Source: Marthasterias glacialis
Lineage: Eukaryota > Echinodermata > Asteroidea > Forcipulatida > Asteriidae
Assembly: GCA_911728455.2 (NCBI GenBank)
Contig: OU452233.1
Coordinates: 19,680,426 to 19,744,425 of the forward strand
DNA: 64,000 bases
Direction of reading: 5' to 3'
A model generated the notes under the pieces. The model saw only the letters and a program-made list of their open reading frames with translations. It did not search any database and had not been told where the DNA came from. The position numbers and the translations under genes were made by a program. Positions 1-12,400 of the stretch are shown one piece after another; position 1 is the stretch's first letter; each line of letters begins with the position of its first letter.

Positions 1-466
1 TGAATGAAGCTTGCCTACCCTACTGCTAATTGCCATGCATACATACAATGTAGCTCATTACATTCTGTGGTTTGACTGAAAAAGGCTAGGCTACATGTAT
101 CCCTGTCCAGCCTTGGTTTGTTGATATTTAATTGGATTGGAGAAAACGAGATGACTTAATCCAAACAAAAGTCTACTGAGGAGTATCTAATACCATGCAA
201 GTATTAACTCTTTGACAGCGGATCGGTGAATTACTTCATATGCTGGAAAGACAACTCAAATCAACAAAATGTTAAACAATTCTGTTACAGCTGTACATTA
301 TATTGTATTAATGCATACAAAGACATTATACACAAAACATTTAAAGATAATGTCTTTTTTCTCTCCACCCCCTTAGATATAATTAAGGTGAAACCAACAT
401 GTAACAAATCAAAATTGATGAGGATGAAAGAAATGAATTTATGAGCAAACCCTCTTTCTATTTCAG
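1..466. other. Upstream intron of the dlg gene (partial)
   Basis: This stretch lies before the first visible dlg exon and ends in a pyrimidine-rich acceptor (TTTCAG at 461-466). The 5' part of the gene (L27 or N-terminal exons and the first strand of PDZ1) must lie upstream of the window. I see no coding sequence or clear repeat here. Confidence 0.8.
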
Positions 467-3400
467 GGTGGAGCCGGGCTTGGCTTCAGCATAGCAGGAG
501 GAGTAGATAATCCACATATCGGAGATGATCCAAGTATCTTCATCACCAAGCTCATCCCAGGGGGTGCAGCAGCAGTTGGTGGAAGACTCAGGTAAGCTCA
601 CATTTCATTCTTGCTGTTGACTTTCCGGGTAAGGGTAGGATCTTTAGAATTGATTTACAACTGTATTGGAGAAGATCCAGGCATCTGTATCATTTACGTC
701 ATCTCAGAGTGCTGCAGCAGTAAGAAAGTAATCTACCTTAAGCTACTTACAAGAGGGTACCGTCTGTGATAAACTGTGAAAGAAAGGTTCTTAGATATAT
801 TGTAAACTTTAAATAATTTATTTAAGTCTTGAAAATAACCTGCATTTACCCTAAAACGTCAAGATCATTGTGTCTTCTAAGTTCTAGTGATAGTAGTCTG
901 ATAAAGGGCAGTTCCTTTGTGGATGAAAGTGAAGTTTGAGAAAATAAATATTTCCTCATCTTCCAGAGAGTTTTCCGAAACAGACACAAGATTCACTACT
1001 CAAAGTTTTTATTTTTGTTGTAATATATTTTATTTTGAATTTTACAAACTTTTTACTTTCATTTATCATTTTAATCATGCTTATAATTTTTGTGTTTTGT
1101 TTTGTGTAAATCAACAGTTTGTGAATTTGTCTTAATTAAAAAAATATTGTTTAACATTTTGAATCCTTTTGATAGTTGGTGTACTGTATTTGTTTTTTGT
1201 AGATTGAATGATATCATCGTCAGAGTAAACGACACAGATATACAGAATATTCCTCACCAAGTTGCTGTAGATGCCCTCAAAAGAACAGGAAATATTGTCA
1301 ATCTGGTGAGTGGCCCATCCAACCTGTAGCTTGCAACCCCTCAATTTAACCAATGGCGTTTGTATTTTTAAATTTAGCCCATGTATGTCATCAAAGTCTC
1401 CAATATTTGGAATGAATACTGTTCATTGTATTTGGTTTTTAATAATCTGTCTTGGCAGGTTGTAAGACGGAGGAGGCAACGTCGTCCTGGTGATGTCCTT
1501 CGAATCAAACTGGTTAAAGGCACCAAGGGGTTAGGTTTTAGTATCGCTGGAGGATGTGGGAATCAACACGTAGCTGGAGACAATGGTATTTTTGTTACAA
1601 AGATTATCGATGGGGGTGCTGCACAGATGGATGGCAACCTTCAGATGGGGGATAAGATTATAGCAGTAAGTACCAATATCTAAGACTGTAGCTTAAGGGG
1701 TAAAGATGTCTTAGTAGAATGCAGGAGGTTTGAAGTTTAAGCTCCACATGAATCGACTGTTGTTTGTGTGTTGATCAGCAGAACTCAAAAAACTGAAAAC
1801 CTTTATTACACTGTCATGTTTTTTGTGTGTTTTCTGTGTGGAGTACAAAATGATTAGAAACTCATTTTAACTTAATCAAAAAGGGGTCATTAACCTTCCA
1901 AAAGGGTTGTATTGATTTGAAGAGAAGAAAAACTAGATGGTTTAACCCTAACAAAAATCTATACAGTATTTGTAGATATAATAAGTTTACGTTTCTTTAA
2001 AGCTATAGTGTTGATTGTCAGTTTTGATGAGTTTGCCTTTCTTTCTGTCCGTGAGAGCTAATTCAAGCAAAACAAAGTCTTCCTCTGTAACCATCTCAAA
2101 TGCCTTAGCTGTGATGATAACCACTTAAGACCAGACTGATGTGTCTTAATCAAGACACACTGAATGCCAAACAAGAGGCTGTTTCTGAGCAAGGCTTAAT
2201 ACTGTTCCCTAGGCTTTTTTTATACAAACAACCTTCCCACTTTCTTTTTACATTTCTCAGTTGTAAATGATGTACACCAATGTCAACCTTGTTTTCAGGT
2301 TGGCAACCGTAAACTAGACGAGGTAACTCACGAGGAGGCTGTAGCTGTATTGAAGGCAACAAGTGAGGTTGTTATGCTGACTGTTGTCAAAGGTGCAGTA
2401 CCAAGCTATCCTCCATCGCCACCTCAGAGTATAACATCACAACCTGATGTCTCCAACATTGCTCCTTCCTCACCACCACCACGTAAGAAAGAATCTCTTA
2501 ATTCCCAAACCCTCCCCCAAGCTCCTCCACTATTCACTTCTTGCCACTTGTTGGATGACATCACAACCTGATGTCTCCAACATTGCTCCTTCATCACCAC
2601 CCACCACACAAGAAAATCTTGTTTTTCAATCCAATATTTTGTGAAGTTAACAAAAATAACTAACATCTTATTCAGCTTCTTTATTAATTTCCTGAAACAT
2701 TGATCTTATGTTTCCCCTTGCAGCATACCCAGAACCCAAGGTTACCAGTGTTGCCTCCATGGGTTTGAAATCTGAGCAACCCCGGCGCCCTGCCACCCCT
2801 CCCCACCAGGAAATGTCGGATATGAATCCACCCCAGTATCCTGAGGGATCATACAGCTCCATGCAGAAGCTGCATAACATCCCGCCCTCGCCCACAGGTA
2901 CCTACGAGGGCAATGGTATAAAACCATATGTACAGAATGACGATGACTTTCCAAGGTATGTGTTCAGTCTTGTTGTCAAACAGTAGACCAGTGTACCGTA
3001 ATGGTTGTTTAATTCATGGCCGTGTTTTTCTCCCAGTCAACCCACTACAACCAGTTTGAGTCCAGGTGGGGAATAGTCTGGTCCTTTCATATCAAAATGA
3101 GTATTAATTGAGCTTTTAATGCCTTAGCTGTGATGATAACCACTTAAGACCAGACTGATGTGTCTTAATCAAGACACACTGAACGCCAAACAAGAGGCTG
3201 TTTCTGAGCAAGGCTTAAACCTAACTAGCAATAAGATATTTTTTATGAAAAGGTGGCTGTCCTGAATCCAAATTTGTAAATTGCTACATTTGTACAATGC
3301 AGACCCTAATGGTCATTCATTATTATCAACATCTGTTTATAGGGAGAGGGGAAATGGGTTGACAAATAATCTTATAGTTCAGAACTATCCTACTTGTACT

Positions 3401-6400
3401 GTGAAATAAACTATTTCAAAATATTAACTCGTTGCAAAATTATAATGATACAATTTGGTGTGAGAGTGCAATTTGGATTGACAAATGTGTGCACATTTGA
3501 TCTTGGAAATCAACATTGTTAAACATTTCAGATAAAGCTCCTCTTCTTAACTTCTGCTTTATTTATTTATTTTTTTTGTATTGATGATTCTTTCCTGATT
3601 CCTTGTCTACCATGCTTGCGTTACAATGGCATTAATGCATCAGGGAAAGCTACTTAATCACTTTTTGACATCTCATCATCACTAGCTGTTGTTTTTAAAG
3701 CGTCTTTTAATTTGCTTTGCAACAGAGAACCAAGGACTGTGATTCTTAACAAAGGTGCGACTGGCCTTGGGTTTAACATTGTTGGAGGAGAAGATGGAGA
3801 GGGTATCTTTATCTCTTTCATTCTTGCTGGAGGAGTAGCTGACCTCAGTGGAGAACTCAAGAGAGGAGACCAGATTCTATCTGTGAGTGTTTTTGAAATT
3901 TGGTGGGTTTGTTGTGGGATATTGTGTCTGGATTATTATTTATTTTAAAAGATTTGTAACAGTTTGAGTAGTTGGCTCTATTATTTGTCATTAGAATGAA
4001 TGATACTGCTGCAGATGTGGTATTAATCCACAAGAAATGAATTGTTTTCATGGCGTGATCATCATTTTTCCTTATAAATACTCTTGCCCCCCCCAAATAA
4101 AAAGGGTGGGGGAGAGACTTTAATAATTGTTTTCAGCTCTAATCAGCAAACCTTAACTAGTGTACCTCAATGACATTCTGGATTAAAAAGAGACATGCAT
4201 GTTTGTTTGACTTTTTGGTTCATTACGAAGCCACATCCATTTTGCACAGGCCTTGACTTAAAAATGAATGAGGCTGTTTCTGAATTAGTGGCTGTGGCTG
4301 TGGCTGGTGGCTGGCGCCTGGCAGGTGGTGGCAGGATCACCGCAATAACATGCTTTGAAGCATATGCTGCTGTCAGCAACATCTACAGTCATAGTCGTCA
4401 ATTCCCACATGGCCTTAGCCTCTGCAATCTTAGGGCCTTGTCACACAGGGCAATTTTTACTGGCAACTGGGAGGCAACCAACTGCACTGCATGCAAAAGG
4501 AACACTTTGGTAGCACCGGAGTTAATTTTTTAACAATGTCTTACAATCCTCAAGAAAACCAGGTGAACATTGAAATGTGAATGCCTTTTCTTCATGGAGA
4601 TTGCCTGGAACTGGTTGTCTGTACATTGCCTCTTGTGACATGTCCCTTAGACCATTAATTCATTGACAATGACACTGTTTTGTACACCAGTATTCATGAT
4701 TAATTTTGCCTATTTGCAAGAATCACCTTTCTTTCAATCGTTTCAGAATTTTGGAAAGCCCCTCTTTAGCATTATTTATTGCACACTATGTCTGTTAAAT
4801 TTTGCTCAGGTATTGCAAGGTTTTTTTTCTGTTTCTGTAAAGCTAAGAAAATCAAATTAATATGTGTCTTCACAGGCGCAAGTCTGTGTCCCAGTTTCCA
4901 TGCATATGTTACTTATAACACTTGTACAACTCTAAACTATTGTAACACCTTGAAAGTGTTTGTTTGCTCGTTCACTGTTCTAGATATTCAAGATGCAAAG
5001 CCATAATGATAACACCCTCTGGCCTGTGATTGTTGTTACTATGCGTGGGTGTTAGTGCCTGTTTACCATAACAACGTTCCCCTCTCAAATGCCTTAGCTG
5101 TGATGATAACCTCTTAAGACCAGACTGAGTTGTCTTGATCAAGACACGCTGAATGCCAAACAAGAGGCTGTTTCTGAGCATGGCTAACAAAAACTAGTTG
5201 TAGAAAATCCATTGCTTAAATCTGTTTTGTTATGCTAAGGATCAATTTAGATCTTGGTGATTAAAGCTTAAGTAGTCTCAACCTTTTATAGGGAAAATGT
5301 TGTTTAAAAAGATAGGAGAATGAAAGAAGCCGTGTCTGATGTTATATTACCCTTACTCCTTAGATGGTTGACGTACACCCTCATGTATTAATCAAAATCC
5401 TCAAGTCGCTTTTTGCTTAACTTAGGCTGACTGGCCCATGCCAAGCGGTTTTAGGTTTGTGCTTGCTTGTGAAACTTGGAGAATAACTTTGGACTTATGA
5501 TAAAACCAAGAGGAAAGTTCTAAAAACTAAAAATTTCATTTGTTTTTTTAGTTAGTTCAGTTAGCGTTGAGTGACTATATCCAATAATGTTTGTTTGTAT
5601 CCCGTAGGTAAATAAGAAAGACTTAAGGACTGCTACCCATGAAGATGCTGCCCTAGCTTTGAAAGGGACAGGACAGACTGTCGTCATCGATGCACAGTAT
5701 AAACCAGAAGGTAAAAACACAGCAATTATAACATATCCATCTTTTGAATAATAAAACAAGTTTTAAAATGTTATTTATTTTTGTCTTTTGTTAACCCTAA
5801 CAGTCCCTATTTCATCAAACTCTAACAGCAGGTTTTGTTGGGTTGTGTTGGACTGGGCACTGCACTTACATGGGTTCAGGCATACCACCATAATCAGAGT
5901 ACCACAGTTTGGGTGTTGAGTTACCCATATGGTGTTGGAATTTGTTAGAGTGGGGAAGGATGAAAAATCACTCAAGGGAGTTAGGGTTAATCAAACCAAG
6001 GAAGGGACTTACCCAGATAACCTCTGTACAGAAAACCAGGAAGAAATGTTAGAATGTGAAATATGAAAAGTTGTGAAAAAAGCAAGCAATTTGTCCTGTT
6101 GACTCCTGAGTGAGTTGACCGTTCCTGTATGTAAAACACATAGCATGTTTCCTATTCAATTATAAACACTTCCAGCCTCCATTTGGTTACATTGGTTAGA
6201 GAGAAACAAGATTGCTGCACCATTTCAATAAGGTATCAAAGTAAGATGGGTGGTGTTGAGAGGCTGAGTGTTGAAACCTGTTGTATCCAAGAGGGGTGTG
6301 TAAAATACGGTCAATCTTTCCACTGTAGTTGCCTTTCAGAAATCTTCACACCTTCATCTGTAGTTAACATGCAGTTTGGCAGCCATTGATGACATATTGA

Positions 6401-9400
6401 TCATTTATAGAATGAACAAATTACCTGTTTTCTAAATGTCTTTTTGGTGAATGCTATCCTACTGATCCAGAAGTCAGTTCACTTTGAGGTTTACAGCAGC
6501 TCATCTGGAATCTTCTTTGTAAATTTTACCTGTCGGTATTTTAGACACCTCATACAATTGTATTTGAAACTAGATGAAAGATTTGTGTATAATGTGGACA
6601 GGTTGGTAATACTTTGCATATCTTGATTGATAGAGAGAGTGGTGTGAACATGTTGGCACTCTTGTTACTTAAGCCTTGTATGGTATTTCATTTAATGTTG
6701 TGACTATGTTTTAATCTTGTAAAATGAGCTGTGGATTTAAATCACTTTAGATGGCCTGGTCACATTACAGTATTGTCAAGACATTTCACTGTTAACATCT
6801 TTGTTAAGTTCATTCGGTAATATGTCATAAAAAGTGATTGTCACTGAAGAAATTTTTAATGGATTAACTTTAAAAAGAAATTTTTTTAAAAAGTTTTTTC
6901 CTCTAAAAATGAAATTAATGTTGCTATTTATATTTTTGCTAAACAGAATATAACCGATTTGAAGCAAAGATCCAGTCGTTGAGGGAAGAGATGATGAATA
7001 GTTCTGTCAGTACTACAGGAAGTCTGCGAACAGCACCAAAACGGTCACTGTATGTCAGGTAAGTAAGCTTCTGGTTTATTGTTACATTGGTAAAGAGCAA
7101 TGTCAAAAAACATGCTTAGACATCTTAACCCTTACAGTCCCTATTCCATCCAACTCTAACAGCAGGTTTTGTTGGATTGTGTTGGACTGGGGACTGCATG
7201 AGTAAACTGATCATGCTTTACATGGGTTCAGGCATACCACCATAATCAGAGTACCACAGTTTAGGTGTTGTTAAGAGTGGGGAAGGATCCTAGTAAATCA
7301 CTCAGGGGAGTTAAGGTCACTTTCAAATTGTTCTCATGCCAGTTCACATAATATTGTGTATCTTTTCATGCCTTGTTCTGTATACATTTATGGAGTTTAT
7401 GTTGAGTGCGTTGGGGTCTTGTCTTTGATAGAATGGGCTTTATAAGAGTGTTTGATTATTATTATTATTAATAACAGTATTATGAACTTGATTTGTTATT
7501 GTTTTTGTTGTCATTTTGTTGTAAATTTGTTTACTTGCTGCCTAGACCTACTCTTGTTATTACTATATTGATTGGTATAATCATGCAATGGTACATTCAC
7601 TAACACATTGTAGAGCTCTTACAAGTATTGTTTTATGTCTTGAGTAGAAGAGTCTTTTAAGTTGTATTTTCCCTTCTTGTAGACGACATGTGCAATATTA
7701 GGCTGAGATGGCGGTGGTATTTTCTGTAGCCTAAAGTTGGAATAATTGTTTACTAAATGAATATAACATGCCAGAAGTTTCAAAGTCTCATGTTTATCAA
7801 TATAAACCTCCTTCTCAGAGCCCTGTTTGATTATGACAAGACAAAAGACAGTGGTCTACCGAGTCAAGGATTGAGCTTTGGTTATGGTGATATCTTACAT
7901 GTAACCAATGCCAGTGATGATGAATGGTGGCAGGCAAGGCAAGTCCTTCCTAGTGGAGAGGAAGGAGAGATGGGTGTCATTCCCAGCAAAAGGAGGTAAG
8001 AAATAAAACAAAGTGAATTCAACTCTTCTTTATGCCTTGACTGTGATGATAACCTCTTACGACCAGACTGATGTGTTTTAACCAAGACACGCTGAATGCC
8101 AAACAAGAGGCTGTTTCTGAGCAAGGCTTGAAAAAAGGAGTTAAGGTTCCTTCCACTATTCAAAGACTTACTTTATGTCTTATAGAACATATCTCAAATT
8201 TGGAAGTGGAAATTTAACCAAGAGGTGGAAGGGTTAGTGTGGATAGATAAGGGGCGAGACCAGTCTTGGAGTCTAAAAAGGGGACTTAACAATTGTATGA
8301 TTTTTAAGCAGGCTTTTAGATTGTCACTTTTTCTTGTTTTCAGGGTTGAGAAGAGGGAAAGAGCGAGGCTCAAGAGTGTCAAATTTTCAGGCAGAGGGGG
8401 AAGTCTGGAAAGCAAGGTATGCTATTTCTGCTTTGGTCAGTATTTATTTAAAACATGATGCTTTGTTTAGGATGTTTTACGGTTAGCTTGTTATAGAAAT
8501 TGTTATTAAAATGATGATGTGTGTTTTTGTCTTGCTTCTCTTCCTGCCATTTGAACCTCTTTTATTTGTAATTGGATTTGTAGTCTTTTGTATTATTTTG
8601 TTTATTTTAGGTATTGTATTGTATTTTTCTGATTTTGTATTTGTCTTTGTATAATATATGTATAGGAAGCACAGTTCTTGATTTGGCTACCCTGGTAAAT
8701 CCAGGCAATATAAATAGATAAAAACTATAATAAACAAATAAATAAATCATGGTGCTGATTTAATGGTTTTCTTTTTTGACATTATGCAAGTACACCGAGG
8801 CTGGAAAGCAAGTGATGGATAGTTTAACTATTGAATATGTACAGGAAATCTTGTGCATGATGAAAGACCTTGAGTTTCACAGAAGCTAGGGAGAACCCTT
8901 TCCGCATAAGATAAAACTTCAAAGCTTTGTGAACTCTCTTGAATGCTACATTATATTTTCTGGATACAGCTGCTTTGATAATTTGTCAGCACTTGACAGG
9001 CTCTTGTCTCTGCGACGTGTTCAAAGAATAAGATGTGGAAATAAGAAGCTTAGTTTCATTGTCATCATCTGATTAATTTTATTTATTTTATTTATCAGGG
9101 GTCAATGAACGAGAAGCGTAAGAAAGGTTTTTTCTCACGGAAATTTAAGAAAGGACGGGAGAGTGATCAAGATACAAGCGATGCTGAACGTGAGTTCACT
9201 TAGAAAGATTCGGTTATGTTTGTCTTTCTGTCTTTCTCTCTTTGCAACAGTCTACTTTGACATTAGTTGTCTGTTTTCTTATCATTCCTTTGTGATGTCA
9301 CCTTTTATAATTGTTTGATTCTATCTATTTGGCTCTTTTAAGAAAAATTGCCTTCAATCCTTAGTGGGCGATACTTTGATTCAACTTAAAATCATTCAGA

Positions 9401-12400
9401 GAGTTCTCAATGGAGCCACATTGTACTTCTATTTTTAGTTGACACTTCTCATCAGGAAAGCTTTTGTAGTTACATCAAGGGTTTCTAACAAAATCAGTTA
9501 TCCAGGTACAAGATGTCAGTGTTTGAACTATGAAAACTTTATCCAGCTTTTAAAAAAATGAAGAAAAAATTTGTTTTTATATTTTTGTTGAGCAAAATAA
9601 TTATCTCATCCCTTTTGTTTATTATTATTATTTTTTTAAAAATATTTTTAAAATCAGTTACTTCTTAAATTTGCCACCTTTTAAAAGTTTTGTTGTTTTG
9701 CCGTCCATCCCAGGAGAAAATGACTTTACCAAAAATGAGATTTGTTGTGGGGTTTTGTGAGCTTCTGATTCTACACTTTTCTAAAATGGATTTTCTGTTT
9801 GTTTTTTTATGTTGTAATTTGTTGAAATACTTTTCCGCCTGTTTTTTTTTCCTGTTGGGGAATCTCCTCATCTTTTATGTTACAGACATCACCTCAAACG
9901 CCAGCGATAGTGAAAGTAGTTACCGTAAGTTGGTCCATGACCTTGACCTTTGACCCTTGGCTCCATCGCTTCTTTCATCACAGTTGATATTTGACCTCCA
10001 CTGCCATTAACATTTGACCTGTACACTATTTAGCATAATGTACTCATTTCGCTTTTGTTGTGGAGTGGGTTTGTTTGTTTTTGTTTCATTGTTTGTAAAT
10101 GATCGCTGAAATAAACTAATTTTGCTCGTTCCACTTGGGGCCATCTTGGAGTACAGGTCAAGAGAGATAACTTCAATGTTGGAAGTCTTTCACCACTGTG
10201 CTCCAACATGGCTTCTATGCTGGTACTCCAACGCCATTTACTGTTTGTAACAAGGTTAAGCCTTAGCAATTGGTTGCCTTATATTACATTGATTACAATT
10301 TTTGTCTGTGTGATTTGCATGCTTTTGATTGGCTTAACCATTTGCCATAACTTTGTAGTTTTCTTAATGTTAGGGTTTGAATGTAGGGGTGTATGGTCAC
10401 ATTAATGCTCTTTGCAATATTGATCTCCTCTTTATTTATTTATTTCTGTACCTTTTGTAAGCCATCCCCTGTGTATCTCCTTACTGACCATCCTCGAGTA
10501 GGTTAAGTTGACCTTTGTAATCAAAGAAAGTTAGGTCTGTCTTATCAACAAACAACAACCATTCTTTGAGGGTTAGTGCACAGCTTCAGCTGTTCACTCC
10601 CATCTCTTCTTAGTAAGCTGCTGTATTCACCATTTTGATCTGAAATCAATGACTACTTCATGAACAATTTGATGCAAAATCAAACTTGACGTGTGTTTGG
10701 GGAGCAACATCAAGTTACATGACAAACTCTACTACCCTTCACTCTGGAGCTGCTGTTAAACAGGACAACGTTAGATTCATCCACCACATTTAACTATTGA
10801 TGTCTTGCACATTACATTTCTAATTTTTATTGTATCAAATTATCAGTCATTGGATTGGGGGAATCTAGTGTCTCTTGATGCATGCATATTTGGTTGTTTT
10901 TGTGAAGCGTCATTGTTCATTGTTCAAGTCATCTAAACCATAACGAATGCTGACTGGCATCATCCCTAAATCCATAATTCCACTCTACACCCTCACCATT
11001 CCCCACGCCAAACCACATCCAGACCCCCACCCCAAACAGATCCCCTAGCCCTTTCCCCCACCCCAAACCACAACCAGAACTACCACAGCTTCTGTCAGAC
11101 TTATCCTCCTTCTTTTTTATGTCACAAGATTACCACACAGTCTTGTTTTAGATGATGCCCAAACAAAAGATAAAGATTTGCTTTTAGGGATTCAACACTT
11201 CTAATCTCTAACCCTAACCCTTTTCCATTAGTATGTTAGAAAATGAAATGAAAACTCCACGATTTTTCATATTTCTTGCTACATACTCGAGTATGATTAT
11301 AAAATAAACCTTTTTATTATTGGGAGGGGTATGGGAAATATTACCTTTAATTAATAATCAAAATGACTTTAATACAGTTTCCTACTCTGTTTAATAAAAA
11401 GTAACACTAACAGTTGGAGAGTTTGCTCATTCACTAAATAGTTATAATCTAATCTAATCATTTGTAATAATACAATTTGATCTCAAGTAAACGTGTCTAA
11501 TGCTGCGCTTTATCAAAGTGGGTCACGCAACAAAAATGAAAATGTAACACACAAGTCTCACATTTTAAAATCAAAAGTTTGTGAAGGTCTCCACTGGCTT
11601 TGTATGGTCCACAATTTCAGTATTTTTATTTCCCTGTGATATGTGCTGATGAAAATTTATTTTTATGTTTTTCATTCCATAGGAAATGATGAGATGATCT
11701 TGTCATATGAAGGAGTTGTTCAACAAGAAGGTATACAAATTTATCTTCCTATAAAAAAGTTAACACTTCGCTGTTTTGTTTATGTGACAAGTGTTTCAAA
11801 ACTTTCTGTCCCAGCGTCACAACGAGAAGGTTTAGAAATTTATCTTCCCATAAAATGTTTAATGCTTTGTTGATTTGTTTCCAAACTTGCTGTCCCAGCT
11901 TCACTCCTCTCAGGGTCATTTTCCTTTCTGTTTGAAACTTTCCTTTTGAAACACCATCAAATAGTATTTGACAAAGACCTTTTCTATTTTCATCCTCAGT
12001 AAAATACACCAGGCCTGTGATAATCCTTGGGCCAGGCAAAGATCGAGTGAACGATGATTTAATCTCAGAGATGCCAGAGAAGTTTGGCAGTTGCGTCCCT
12101 CGTAAGTTCCTGTTCCAGTAAAATAATGGTTTGCATTGTGTATCATTATCCCAAGTAGTGTTACAAGGCAATACACACTTAAAGAATAATCATATCAGAT
12201 TGACAAGTGTTTATGTTAGTTTTGATTTTAAGGCATGAATTTGCAATCTCCAGTCTGCATGTGTTCTGTAAAACAGAACAGCTTCACAGACTTCCTTTCA
12301 GTATAAAAAAGAGGCCTGGCTGGCAATAGCGTTTTTTTTTGTTTTGTTTTTCTTTCACAAAGATTCAATTTGTTATTAATCTTGCATTGTACAGACACAA

